Positions 1 through 13,243 of a stretch of 64,000 nucleotides of DNA are shown in pieces. Both the position numbers and the translations under genes were made by a program. This stretch comes from Ectobius pallidus (lineage: Eukaryota; Arthropoda; Insecta; Blattodea; Ectobiidae). Numbering within the stretch: position 1 is the stretch's first letter; every line of letters starts with the position of its first letter. The DNA is taken from contig CAXKWD010000002.1 of assembly GCA_964059195.1 (NCBI GenBank), positions 164,740,559 to 164,804,558 on the forward strand. Direction: 5' to 3'. The notes beneath the pieces are model-generated. The model did not search any database and was not told where the DNA came from. It saw only the letters and a program-made list of their open reading frames with translations.

Positions 1-3000
1 TAAAATATACTGTTTTTACATTAACAATATAATCTCAAAAATTTATTGCGTTTCCGAGGAAACATAAGTTTATATGCAAAAGCAGTTGAAACTGTTCTTT
101 TTCCAATCTTATACAATCCTGCTTTTTAATAGAAGCTGCATGCCTTCCCGGGATTCTCAGCCCTACAAACTTCCGTAAGCGTCGATTTTAGTTTTATTTC
201 CGAAAGTTTCTTTTATGCTGTGAGTATGCGGATTTGAAAAAGATGTTATTTTTACCGATATGACTTTTTTCGTGTGAGTCGTTTTCAACGGTTCGACAGC
301 CGTTATCTCGTAAACTATGGTACATTTTTATTGTTGATGTACACGCTTTTATTCGCAATGAAATGTTTTGACGTTCGTCTATTGGGAGTTTTTATGTACT
401 AGGGTGATAAAATGGTTTTATTTCGACTTTTCTAAAATCCTGCGCGACTTTCATCTCCAAGAATAAAAAACATTGTTTTTACATTAACAATATAATGTCA
501 AAAATGTCTTGTGTTTCCGAGGAAACATTAGTTTACATGCAAAAGCAGTTGAAACTGTTCTTTTTCCAATCTTATACAATCCTGCGTTTTAATAGAAGCT
601 GCATGCCTTCCCGGGATTCTCAGCCCTGCCAACTTCCGTTAGCGTCGATTTTATTTTTATTTCCGAAAGTTTCATTTATGCTGTGAGTGTGCGGAATTAT
701 AAACGATGTTATTTTTGCCAAAATGACTTTTTTCGTGTGAGTCGTTTTCAACGGTTCGACAGCCGTTATCTCGTAAACTATGGTACATTTTTATTGTTCA
801 TGTACACGCTTTTATTCGCAATGAAATGTTTTGACGTTCGTCTATTGGGAGTTTTTATGTACTAGGGTGATAAAATGGTTTTATTTCGACTTTTCTAAAA
901 TCCTGCGCGACTTTCATCTCCAAGAATAAAAAATATTGTTTTTACATTAACAATATAATGTCAAAAATGTCTTGTGTTTCCGAGGATACATAAGTTTACA
1001 TGCAAAAGCAGTTGAAACTGTTCTTTTTCCAATCTTATACAATCCTGCGCTTTAATAGAAGCTGCATGCCTTCCCGGGATTCTCAGCCCTGCCAACTTCC
1101 GTTAGCGTCGATTTTATTTTTATTTCCGAAAGTTTCATTTATGCTGTGAGTAAACGGAATTATAAACGATGTTATTTTGCCGATATGACTTTTTTCGTGT
1201 GAGTCGTTTTCAACGGTTCGACAGCCGTTATCTCGTAAACTATGGTACATTTTTATTGTTGATGTACACGCTTTTATTCGCAATGAAATGTTATGACGTT
1301 CGTCTCTTGGGAGTTTTTATGTACTAGGCTGATAAAATGGTTTTATTTCGACTTTTCTAAAATCCTGCGCGTTTTTCATCTCCAAGAATAAAAAATATTG
1401 TTTTTACGTTAACAATATAATCTCAAAAATGTCTTATGTTTCCGAGGAAACATAAGTTTATATGGCAAAGGCAGTTGAAACTTTTTTTTTCCACTTTTAT
1501 ACAATCCTCCGCTTTTATAGAAGCTGCATCCCTTCCCGGGATTCTCAGCCCTGCCAACTTTCGTAAGCGTCTATTTTATTTTTATTTCCGAAAGTTTTTT
1601 TATGCTGTGAGTGTGCGGAAATGTAAAAGATGTTATTTTTGCCGATGTAACTTTTTTCGTGTGAGTCGTTTTCAACGGTTCGACAGCCGTTATCTCGTAA
1701 ACTATGGTACATTTTTATTGTTGATGTACACGCTTTTATTCGCAATGAAATGTTTTGACGTTCGTCTCTTGGGAGTTTTTATGTACTAGGGTGATAAAAT
1801 TGTTTTATTTCGACTTTTCTAAAATCCTGCGCGACTTTCATCTCCAAGAATAAAAAATATTGTTTTTACATTAACAATATAATGTCAAAAATGTCTTGTG
1901 TTTCCGAGGATACATAAGTTTACATGCAAAAGCAGTTGAAACTGTTCTTTTTCCAATCTTATACAATCCTGCGCTTTAATAGAAGCTGCATGCCTTCCCG
2001 GGATTCTCAGCCCTGCCAACTTCCGTTAGCGTCGATTTTATTTTTATTTCCGAAAGTTTCATTTATGCTGTGAGTATGCGGAATTATAAACGATGTTATT
2101 TTGCCGATATGACTTTTTTCGTGTGAGTCGTTTTCAACGGTTCGACAGCCGTTATCTCGTAAACTATGGTACATTTTTATTGTTGATGTACACGCTTTTA
2201 TTCGCAATGAAATGTTATGACGTTCGTCTCTTGGGAGTTTTTATGTACTAGGCTGATAAAATGGTTTTATTTCGACTTTTCTAAAATCCTGCGCGTTTTT
2301 CATCTCCAAGAATAAAAAATATTGTTTTTACGTTAACAATATAATCTCAAAAATGTCTTATGTTTCCGAGGAAACATAAGTTTATATGGCAAAGGCAGTT
2401 GAAACTTTTTTTTTCCACTTTTATACAATCCTCCGCTTTTATAGAAGCTGCATCCCTTCCCGGGATTCTCAGCCCTGCCAACTTTCGTAAGCGTCTATTT
2501 TATTTTTATTTCCGAAAGTTTTTTTATGCTGTGAGTGTGCGGAAATGTAAAAGATGTTATTTTTGCCGATGTAACTTTTTTCGTGTGAGTCGTTTTCAAC
2601 GGTTCGACAGCCGTTATCTCGTAAACTATGGTACATTTTTATTGTTGATGTACACGCTTTTATTCGCAATGAAATGTTTTGACGTTCGTCTCTTGGGAGT
2701 TTTTATGTACTAGGGTGATAAAATTGTTTTATTTCGACTTTTCTAAAATCCTGCGCGACTTTCATCTCCAAGAATAAAAAATATTGTTTTTACATTAACA
2801 ATATAATGTCAAAAATGTCTTGTGTTTCCGAGGATACATAAGTTTACATGCAAAAGCAGTTGAAACTGTTCTTTTTCCAATCTTATACAATCCTGCGCTT
2901 TAATAGAAGCTGCATGCCTTCCCGGGATTCTCAGCCCTGCCAACTTCCGTTAGCGTCGATTTTATTTTTATTTCCGAAAGTTTCATTTATGCTGTGAGTA

Positions 3001-3248
3001 TGCGGAATTATAAACGATGTTATTTTTGCCGATATGACTTTTTTCGTGTGAGTCGTTTTCAACGGTTCGACAGCCGTTATCTCGTAAACTATGGTACATT
3101 TTTATTGTTGATGTACACGCTTTCATTCGCAATGAAATGTTATGACGTTCGTCTCTTGGGAGTTTTTATGTACTAGGCTGATAAAATGGTTTTTGTTTCG
3201 ACTTTTCTAAAATCCTGCGCGTTTTTCATCTCCAAGAATAAAAAATAT
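1..3248. repeat. Irregular block: A1, B', B, C/B, B, C/B, B
   Basis: Bases 1-10 are the end of a preceding monomer; AAAATATAC is the usual D-to-A junction. Monomers start at 11, 474, 937, 1399, 1861, 2323 and 2785. No D monomer is present, unlike the rest of the window. The B monomers at 937 and 1861 lack one T in GTTATTTTGCC, and the C/B chimeras at 1399 and 2323 both have ACGTTAAC (a HpaI site) in the junction motif, so 937-1860 and 1861-2784 are copies of one 924-bp dimer. Confidence 0.9.
933..956. repeat. AT-rich inverted repeat at monomer junction (example)
   Basis: ATATTGTT (933-940) and AACAATAT (949-956) are exact reverse complements around an 8-base spacer TTTACATT. The dyad is complete before B, C, E and F monomers (linker AAATATTG). 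It is shortened before D (AAATTG) and before A (ATACTG), so stem length marks the type of the monomer that follows. Confidence 0.82.
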
Positions 3249-6200
3249 TGTTTTTACATTAACAATATAATCTCAAAAATGTCTTATGTTCCCGAGGAAA
3301 CATAAGTTTATATGGCAAAGGCAGTTGAAACTTTTTTTTCCACTTTTATACAATCCTCCGCTTTTATAGAAGCTGCATCCCTTCCCGGGATTCTCAGCCC
3401 TGCCAACTTTCGTAAGCGTCTATTTTATTTTTATTTCCGAAAGTTTTTTTATGATGTGAGTGTGCGGAAATGTAAAAGATGTTATTTTTGCCGATGTAAC
3501 TTTTTTCGTGCGAGGCGTTTTCAACGGTTCGACAGCCGTTATCTTGTAAACTATGGTACATTTTTATTGTTGATGTACACGGTTTTATACGCAATGAAAT
3601 GTTATGACGTTCGTCTCTTGGGAGTTTTTATGTACTAGGCTGATAAAATGGTTTTATTTCGACTTTTGTAAAATCCTGCGCGATTTTCATCTCCAAGAAT
3701 AAAAAAAATTGTTTTTACATTAACAATATAATCTCAAAAATGTCTTGTGTTTCCGAGGAAACAAGTTTATATGCCAAAGGCAGTTGAAACTGTTTTTTTT
3801 ACACTGTTATAAAATCCTGCGCTTTTATAGAAGCTGCATGCCTTCCCGGGATTCTCAGCCATGCGAACTTCCGTAAGCGTCGATTTTATTTTTATTTCCG
3901 AAAGTTTCTTTTATGCCGTGAGTGTGCGGAATTGAAAAAGATGTTATTTTTGCCGATATGACTTTTTTCGTGCGAGGCGTTTTCAACGGTTCGAAAGCCT
4001 TTATCTCGTAAACTATGGTACATTTTTATTGTTGATCTACATTGTTATATTCGCAAAGAAAAGTTATGCCTTTTGTCATTTGGGAGGATTTATGTAGTAC
4101 GCTGATAAAACGTTTTTATTTCGAGTTTTCAAAAATCCTGCGCGACTTTCATCTCCAAGAATAAAATATACTGTTTTTACATTAACAATATAATCTCAAA
4201 AATTTATTGCGTTTCCGAGGAAACATAAGTTTATATGCAAAAGCAGTTGAAACTGTTCTTTTTCCAATCTTATACAATCCTGCTTTTTAATAGAAGCTGC
4301 ATGCCTTCCCGGGATTCTCAGCCCTACAAACTTCCGTAAGCGTCGATTTTATTTTTATTTCCGAAAGTTTCTTTTATGCTGTGAGTGTGCGGAATTGTAA
4401 AAGATGTTATTTTTGCCGATATTACTTTTATCGTGTGAGGCGTTTTCAACGGTTCGACAGCCGTTATCTCGTAAACTATGGTACATTTTTATTGCTGTTG
4501 TACAAGGTTTTATTCGCAATGAAATGTTATGACGTTCGTCTCTTGGGAGTTTTTATGTACTAGGCTGATAAAATGGTTTTATTTCGACTTTTCTAAAATC
4601 CTGCGCGTTTTTCATCTCCAAGAATAAAAAAATATTGTTTTTACATTAACAATATAATCTCAAAAATGTCTTATGTTTCCGAGGAAACATAAGTTTATAT
4701 GCCAAAGGCAGTTGAAACTTTTTTTTTCCACTTTTATACAATCCTCCGCTTTTATAGAAGCTGCATCCCTTCCCGGGATTCTCAGCCCTGCCAACTTTCG
4801 TAAGCGTCTATTTTATTTTTATTTCCGAAAGTTTTTTTATGCTGTGAGTGTGCGGAAATGTAAAAGATGTTATTTTTGCCGATGTAACTTTTTTCGTGCG
4901 AGGCGTTTTCAACGGTTCGACAGCCGTTATCTTGTAAACTATGGTACATTTTTATTGTTGATGTACACGGTTTTATACGCAATGAAATGTTATGACGTTC
5001 GTCTCTTGAGAGTTTTTATGTACTAGGCTGATAAAATGGTTTTATTTCGACTTTTGTAAAATCCTGCGCGATTTTCATCTCCAAGAATAAAAAAAATTGT
5101 TTTTACATTAACAATACAATCTCAAAAATGTCTTGTGTTTCCGAGGAAACAAGTTTATATGCCAAAGGCAGTTGAAACTGTTTTTTTTACACTGTTATAA
5201 AATCCTGCGCTTTTATAGAAGCTGCATGCCTTCCCGGGATTCTCAGCCATGCCAACTTCCGTAAGCGTCGATTTTATTTTTATTTCCGAAAGTTTCTTTT
5301 ATGCCGTGAGTGTGCGGAATTGAAAAAGATGTTATTTTTGCCGATGTGACTTTTTTCGTGCGAGGCGTTTTCAACGGTTCGAAAGCCTTTATCTCGTAAA
5401 CTATGGTACATTTTTATTGTTGATGTACATGGTTATATTCGCAAAGAAAAGTTATGCCTTTTGTCATTTGGGAGGATTTATGTAGTACGCTGATAAAACG
5501 TTTTTATTTCGAGTTTTCAAAAATCCTGCGCGACTTTCATCTCCAAGAATAAAAAATATTGTTTTTACATTAACAATATAATGTCAAAAATGTCTTGTGT
5601 TTCCGAGGAAACATAAGTTTACATGCAAAAGCAGTTGAAACTGTTCTTTTTCCAATCTTATACAATCCTGCGTTTTAATAGAAGCTGCATGCCTTCCCGG
5701 GATTCTCAGCCCTGCCAACTTCCGTTAGCGTCGATTTTATTTTTATTTCCGAAAGTTTCATTTATGCTGTGAGTGTGCGGAATTATAAACGATGTTATTT
5801 TTGCCAAAATGACTTTTTTCGTGTGAGTCGTTTTCAACGGTTCGACAGCCGTTATCTCGTAAACTATGGTACATTTTTATTGTTCATGTACACGCTTTTA
5901 TTCGCAATGAAATGTTTTGACGTTCGTCTATTGGGAGTTTTTATGTACTAGGGTGATAAAATGGTTTTATTTCGACTTTTCTAAAATCCTGCGCGACTTT
6001 CATCTCCAAGAATAAAAAATATTGTTTTTACATTAACAATATAATGTCAAAAATGTCTTGTGTTTCCGAGGATACATAAGTTTACATGCAAAAGCAGTTG
6101 AAACTGTTCTTTTTCCAATCTTATACAATCCTGCGCTTTAATAGAAGCTGCATGCCTTCCCGGGATTCTCAGCCCTGCCAACTTCCGTTAGCGTCGATTT

Positions 6201-7413
6201 TATTTTTATTTCCGAAAGTTTCATTTATGCTGTGAGTATGCGGAATTATAAACGATGTTATTTTTGCCGAAATGACTTTTTTCGTGTGAGTCGTTTTCAA
6301 CGGTTCGACAGCCGTTATCTCGTAAACTATGGTACATTTTTATTGTTGATCTACACGCTTTTATTCGCAATGAAATGTTTTGACGTTCGTCTCTTGGGAG
6401 TTTTTATGTACTAGGGTGATAAAATTGTTTTATTTCGACTTTTCTAAAATCCTGCGCGTTTTTCATCTCCAAGAATAAAAAATATTGTTTTTACATTAAC
6501 AATATAATCTCAAAAATGTCTTATGTTTCCGAGGAAACATAAGTTTATATGGCAAAGGCAGTTGAAACTTTTTTTTTCCACTTTTATACAATCCTCCGCT
6601 TTTATAGAAGCTGCATCCCTTCCCGGGATTCTCAGCCCTGCCAACTTTCGTAAGCGTCTATTTTATTTTTATTTCCGAAAGTTTTTTTATGCTGTGAGTG
6701 TGCGGAAATGTAAAAGATGTTATTTTTGCCGATGTAACTTTTTTCGTGCGAGGCGTTTTCAACGGTTCGACAGCCGTTATCTTGTAAACTATGGTACATT
6801 TTTATTGTTGATGTACACGGTTTTATACGCAATGAAATGTTATGACGTTCGTCTCTTGGGAGTTTTTATGTACTAGGCTGATAAAATGGTTTTATTTCGA
6901 CTTTTGTAAAATCCTGCGCGATTTTCATCTCCAAGAATAAAAAAAAATTGTTTTTACATTAACAATATAATCTCAAAAATGTCTTGTGTTTCCGAGGAAA
7001 CATAAGTTTATATGCCAAAGGCAGTTGAAACTGTTTTTTTTTACACTGTTATAAAATCCTGCGCTTTTATAGAAGCTGCATGCCTTCCCGGGATTCTCAG
7101 CCATGCCAACTTCCGTAAGCGTCGATTTTATTTTTATTTCCGAAAGTTTCCTTTATGCCGTAAGTGTGCGGAATTGAAAAAGATGTTATTCTTGCCGATA
7201 TGACTTTTTTCGTGCGAGGCGTTTTCAACGGTTCGAAAGCCTTTATCTCGTAAACTATGGTACATTTTTATTGTTGATGTACATGGTTATATTCGCAAAG
7301 AAAAGTTATGCCTTTTGTCATTTGGGAGGATTTATGTAGTACGCTGATAAAACGTTTTTATTTCGAGTTTTCAAAAATCCTGCGCGACTTTCATCTCCAA
7401 GAATAAAATATAC
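3249..7413. repeat. HOR block: C-D-A2-C-D then B'-B-C-D
   Basis: Monomers start at 3249 (C), 3710 (D), 4172 (A2), 4636 (C), 5098 (D), 5560 (B'), 6023 (B), 6486 (C) and 6949 (D). The C-D-A2 period is 1,387 bp. The D at 5098 is followed by B' instead of A. In the C at 3249 the T-run is one base shorter than usual, and it has ATGATGTGAG instead of ATGCTGTGAG. Confidence 0.88.
5560..6022 (+). repeat. Reference monomer, B' variant
   Basis: This B relative has GAGGAAACATAAG, CCTGCGTTTTAATAG, GTGCGGAATTATAAACG, TTGCCAAAATGAC and, in this copy, ATTGTTCATGTACACG. A near-identical copy lies at 474-936. The 3' half of B' is also found fused to a D 5' half at 15093 and 16480, where it reads ATTGTTGATG. 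Confidence 0.8.
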
Positions 7414-10400
7414 TGTTTTTACATTAACAATATAATCTCAAAAATGTATTGCGTTTCCGAGGAAACATAAGTTTATATGCAAAAGCAGTTGAAACTGTTC
7501 TTTTTCCAATCTTATACAATCCTGCTTTTTAATAGAAGCTGCATGCCTTCCCGGGATTCTCAGCCCTACAAACTTCCGTAAGCGTCGATTTTATTTTTAT
7601 TTCCGAAAGTTTCTTTTATGCTGTGAGTATGCGGATTTGAAAAAGATGTTATTTTTACCGATATGACTTTTTTCGTGTGAGTCGTTTTCAACGGTTCGAC
7701 AGCCGTTATCTCGTAAACTATGGTACATTTTTATTGTTGATGTACACGCTTTTATTCGCAATGAAATGTTTTGACGTTCGTCTCGTGGGAGTTTTTATGT
7801 ACTAGGGAGATAAAATGGTTTTATTTCGACTTTTCTAAAATCCTGCGCGACTTTCATCTCCAAGAATAAAAAATATTGTTTTTACATTAACAATATAATG
7901 TCAAAAATGTCTTGTGTTTCCGAGGATACATAAGTTTACATGCAAAAGCAGTTGAAACTGTTCTTTTTCCAATCTTATACAATCCTGCGCTTTAATAGAA
8001 GCTGCATGCCTTCCCGGGATTCTCAGCCCTGCCAACTTCCGTTAGCGTCGATTTTATTTTTATTTCCGAAAGTTTCATTTATGCTGTGAGTATGCGGAAT
8101 TATAAACGATGTTATTTTTGCCGAAATGACTTTTTTCGTGTGAGTCGTTTTCAACGGTTCGACAGCCGTTATCTCGTAAACTATGGTACATTTTTATTGT
8201 TGATGTACACGCGTTTATTCGCAATGAAATGTTTTGATGTTCGTCTCTTGGGAGTTTTTATGTACTAGGGTGATAAAATTGTTTTATTTCGAAATTTCTA
8301 AAATCCTGCGCGACTTTCATCTCCAAGAATAAAAAATATTGTTTTTACATTAACAATATAATGTCAAAAATGTCTTGTGTTTCCGAGGATACATAAGTTT
8401 ACATGCAAAAGCAGTTGAAACTGTTCTTTTTCCAATCTTATACAATCCTGCGCTTTAATAGAAGCTGCATGCCTTCCCGGGATTCTCAGCCCTGGCAACT
8501 TCCGTTAGCGTCGATTTTATTTTTATTTCCGAAAGTTTCATTTATGCTGTGAGTATGCGGAATTATAAACGATGTTATTTTTGCCGATATGACTTTTTTC
8601 GTGTGAGTCGTTTTCAACGGTTCGACAGCCGTTATCTCGTAAACTATGGTACATTTTTATTGTTGATGTACACGCTTTTATTCGCAATGAAATGTTATGA
8701 CGTTCGTCTCTTGGGAGTTTTTATGTACTAGGCTGATAAAATGGTTTTATTTCGACTTTTCTAAAATCCTGCGCGTTTTTCATCTCCAAGAATAAAAAAT
8801 ATTGTTTTTACATTAACAATATAATCTCAAAAATGTCTTATGTTTCCGAGGAAACATAAGTTTATATGGCAAAGGCAGTTGAAACTTTTTTTTTCCATTT
8901 TTATACAATCCTCCGCTTTTATAGAAGCTGCATCCCTTCTCGGGATTCTCAGCCCTGCCAACTTTTGTAAGCGTCTATTTTATTTTTATTTCCGAAAGTT
9001 TTTTTATGCTGTGAGTGTGCGGAAATGTAAAAGATGTTATTTTTGCCGATGTAACTTTTTTCGTGCGAGGCGTTTTCAACGGTTCGACAGCCGTTATCTT
9101 GTAAACTATGGTACATTTTTATTGTTGATGTACACGGTTTTATACGCAATGAAATGTTATGACGTTCGTCTCTTGAGAGTTTTTATGTACTAGGCTGATA
9201 AAATGGTTTTATTTCGACTTTTGTAAAATCCTGCGCGATTTTCATCTCCAAGAATAAAAAAAATTGTTTTTACATTAACAATACAATCTCAAAAATGTCT
9301 TGTGTTTCCGAGGAAACATAAGTTTATATGCCAAAGGCAGTTGAAACTGTTTCTTTTACACTGTTATAAAATCCTGCGCTTTTATAGAAGCTGCATGCCT
9401 TCCCGGGATTCTCAGCCATGCCAACTTCCGTAAGCGTCGATTTTATTTTTATTTCCGAAAGTTTCCTTTATGCCGTGAGTGTGCGGAATTGAAAAAGATG
9501 TTATTCTTGCCGATATGACTTTTTTCGTGCGAGGCGTTTTCAACGGTTCGAAAGCCTTTATCTCGTAAACTATGGTACATTTTTATTGTTGATGTACATG
9601 GTTATATTCGCAAAGAAAAGTTATGCCTTTTGTCATTTGGGAGGATTTATGTAGTACGCTGATAAAACGTTTTTATTTCGAGTTTTCAAAAATCCTGCGC
9701 GACTTTCATCTCCAAGAATAAAATATACTGTTTTTACATTAACAATATAATCTCAAAAATGTATTGCGTTTCCGAGGAAACATAAGTTTAAATGCAAAAG
9801 CAGTTGAAACTGTTCTTTTTCCAATCTTATACAATCCTGCTTTTTAATAGAAGCTGCATGCCTTCCCGGGATTCTCAGCCCTACAAACTTCCGTAAGCGT
9901 CGATTTTATTTTTATTTCCGAAAGTTTCTTTTATGCTGTGAGTATGCGGATTTGAAAAAGATGTTATTTTTACCGATATGACTTTTTTCGTGTGAGTCGT
10001 TTTCAACGGTTCGACAGCCGTTATCTCGTAAACTATGGTACATTTTTATTGTTGATGTACACGCTTTTATTCGCAATGAAATGTTTTGACGTTCGTCTCG
10101 TGGGAGTTTTTATGTACTAGGGAGATAAAATGGTTTTATTTCGACTTTTCTAAAATCCTGCGCGACTTTCATCTCCAAGAATAAAAAATATTGTTTTTAC
10201 ATTAACAATATAATGTCAAAAATGTCTTGTGTTTATGAGGATACATAAGTTTACATGCAAAAGCAGTTGAAACTGTTCTTTTTCCAATCTTATACAATCC
10301 TGCGCTTTAATTTATACAATCATGCGCTTTAATAGAAGCTGCATGCCTTCCCGGGATTCTCAGCCCTGCCAACTTCCGTTAGCGTCGATTTTATTTTTAT

Positions 10401-10676
10401 TTCCGAAAGTTTCATTTATGCTGTGAGTATGCGGAATTATAAACGATGTTATTTTTGCCGATATGACTTTCTTCGTGTGAGTCGCTTTCAACGGTTCGAC
10501 AGCCGTTATCTCGTAAACTATGGTACATTTTTATTGATGATGTACACGCTTTTATTCGCAATGAAATGTTATGACGTTCGTCTCTTGGGAGTTTTTATGT
10601 ACTAGGCTGATAAAATGGTTTTATATCGACTTTTCTAAAATCCTGCGCGATTTTCATCTCCAAGAATAAAAAATAT
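7414..10676. repeat. HOR block: A1-B-B-C-D then A1-B(22-bp duplication)
   Basis: Monomers start at 7414 (A1), 7877 (B), 8340 (B), 8803 (C), 9265 (D), 9729 (A1) and 10192 (B). Both A1 copies share GTCTCGTGGGAG and CTAGGGAGATAAAATGG, marks not seen in later A1 copies. The two adjacent B copies make a pentamer by local duplication. The second B of the block (8340) carries GATATGAC and the first (7877) GAAATGAC. Confidence 0.87.
10290..10333 (+). repeat. 22-bp tandem duplication inside a B monomer
   Basis: The 22 bp that start TTATACAATCCTGCGC at 10290 are repeated at 10312 as TTATACAATCATGCGC, one base different. The second copy has the CATGCGC variant found in the B copies at 15555, 16942 and 21821, and the first copy has the common CCTGCGC form. 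The monomer is 485 bp long. It is the only such insertion in the window. Confidence 0.9.
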
Positions 10677-13243
10677 TGTTTTTACATTAACAATATAATC
10701 TCAAAAATGTCTTGTGTTTCCGAGGAAACATAAGCTTATATGCCAAAGGCAGTTGAAACTGTTTTTTTTACACTGTTATAAAATAATGCGCTTTTATAGA
10801 ATCTGCATGCCTTCCCGGGATTCTCTGCCATGCCAACTTTCATAAGCGTCGATTTTATTTTTATTTCCGAAAGTTTCTTTTATGCCGTGAGTGTGCGGAA
10901 TTGAAAAAGAAGTTTTTTTTGCCGATATGACTTTTTTCGTGCGAGGGGTTTTTAACGGTTCGAAAGCCTTTATCTCGTAAACTATGGTACATTTTTATTG
11001 TTGATGTACATGGTTATATTCGCAATGAAATGTTTTGACGTTCGTCTCTTGGGAGTTTTTATGTACTAGGCTGATAAAATGGTTTTATATCGACTTTTCT
11101 AAAATCCTTTGCGACTTTCATCTTCAAGAATAAAAAATATTGTTTTTACATTAACAATATAATCTCAAAAATGCCTTGTGTTTCCGAGGAAACATAAGTT
11201 TATATGCAAAAGCAGTTGAAACTGTTCTTTTTTCCAATCTTATACAATCCAGCGATTTAATAGAAGCTGCATGCCTTCCCGGGATTCTCAGCCCTGCCAA
11301 CTTCCGTTAGCGTCGATTTTATTTTTATTTCCGAAAGTTTCATTTATGCTGTGAGTATGCGGAATTATAAACGATGTTATTTTTGCCGATATGACTCTTT
11401 TCGTGTGAGTCGTTTTCAACGGTTCGACAGCCGTTATCTCGTAAACTATGGTACATTTTTATTGTTGATGTACACGCTTTTATCCGCAATGAAATGTTAT
11501 GACGTTCGTCTCTTCGGAGTTTTTATGTACTAGGCAGATAAAATGTTTTATTTCGACTTTTCTAAAATCCTGCGCGTTTTTCATCTCCAAGAATAAAAAA
11601 ATATTGTTTTTACATTAACAATATAATCTAAAAAATGTCTTGTGTTTCCGAGGAAACATAAGTTTATATGCCAAAGGCAGTTGAAACTTTTTTTTTCCAC
11701 TTTTATACAATCCTCCGCTTTTATAGAAGCTGCATCCCTTCCCGGGATTCTCAGCCCTGCCAACTTTCGTAAGCGTCTATGTTATTTTTATTTCCGAAAG
11801 TTTTTTTATGCTGTGAGTGTGCGGAAATGTAAAAGATGTTATTTTTGCCGATGTAACTTTTTTCGTGCGAGGCGTTTTCAACGGTTCGACAGCCGTTATC
11901 TTGTAAACTATGGTACATTTTTATTGTTGATGTACACGGTTTTATACGCAATGAAATGTTATGACGTTCGTCTCTTGGGAGTTTTTATGTACTAGGCTGA
12001 TAAAATGGTTTTATTTCGACTTTTGTAAAATCCTGCGCGATTTTCATCTCCAAGAATAAAAAAAATTGTTTTTACATTAACAATATAATCTCAAAAATGT
12101 CTTGTGTTTCCGAGGAAAGAAGTTTATATGCCAAAGGCAGTTGAAACTGTTTTTTTTACACTGTTATAAAATCTTGCGCTTTTATAGAAGCTGCATGCCT
12201 TCCCGGGATTCTCAGCCATGCCAACTTCCGTAAACGTCGATTTTATTTTTATTTCCGAAAGTTTCTTTTATGCCGCGAGTGTGCGGAATTGAAAAAGATG
12301 TTATTTTTGCCGATATGACTTTTTTCGTGCGAGACGTTTTCAACGGTTCGAAAGCCTTTATCTCGTAAACTATGGTACATTTTTATTGTTGATGTACATG
12401 GTTATATTCGCAAGGAAAAGTTATGCCTTTTGTCATTTGGGAGGATTTATGTAGTACGCTGATAAAACGTTTTTATTTCGAGTTTTCAAAAATCCTGCGC
12501 GACTTTCATCTCCAAGAATAAACTATACTGTTTTTACATTAACAATATAATCTCAAAAATTTATTGCGTTTCCTAGGAAACATAAGTTTATATGCAAAAG
12601 CAGTTGAAACTGTTCTTTTTCCAATCTTATACAATCCTGCTTTTTAATAGAAGCTGCATGCCTTCCCAGGATTCTCAGCCCTACAAACTTCCGTAAGCGT
12701 CGATTTTATTTTTATTTCCGAAAGTTTCTTTTATGCTGTGAGTGTGCGGAATTGTAAAAGATGTTATTTTTGCCGATATTACTTTTCTCGTGTGAGGCGT
12801 TTTCAACGGTTCGACAGCCGTTATCTCGTAAACTATGGTACATTTTTATTGCTGATGTACAAGGTTTTATTCGCAATGAAATGTTATGACGTTCGTCTCT
12901 TGGGAGTTTTTATGTACTAGGCTGATAAAATGGTTTTATTTCGACTTTTCTAAAATCCTGCGCGACTTTCATCTCCAAGAAAAGAAAAATATTGTTTTTA
13001 CATTAACAATATAATCTCAAAAATGTCTTGTGTTGCCGAGGAAACATTAGTTTATATGCAAAAGCAGTTGAAACTGTTCTTTTTTCACACTTATACAATC
13101 CTGCGCTTTAATAGAAGCTGCATGCCTTCCCGGGATTCTCAGCCCTGCCAACTTCCGTTAGCGTCGATTTTAGTTTCATTTCCGAAAGTTTCTTTTATGC
13201 TGTGAGTATGCGGATTTGAAAAAGATGTTATTTTTACCGATAT
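10677..13243. repeat. Six-monomer block, copy 1: D'-F-C-D-A2-E(truncated)
   Basis: Starts: 10677 (D'), 11141 (F), 11605 (C), 12067 (D), 12529 (A2), 12993 (E, 251 bp). The same series returns 6,728 bp later (17405-19971) and, without the truncation, at 22284-24599. The A2 at 12529 has lost the SmaI site (CTTCCCAGGATTC) and has TTTCCTAGG for TTTCCGAGG. The E has GTTGCCGAGG and GAAAAGAAAAATATTG. These private changes are absent from the later copies. Confidence 0.88.
12993..13243 (+). repeat. Truncated E monomer, 212-bp deletion
   Basis: The monomer is normal E until GATATGACTTTTAT, then joins directly to ATTAACAATATAATC of the next (C) monomer. Full-length E copies continue TATCGTGTGAGTCG for 212 more bases. 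Both sides of the break are T-rich with a trailing A (CTTTTA and GTTTTTA), a possible short homology. The CG-rich second half, including the TTCGACAG hairpin and the first 9 bases of the next monomer's anchor motif, is lost. Confidence 0.9.
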
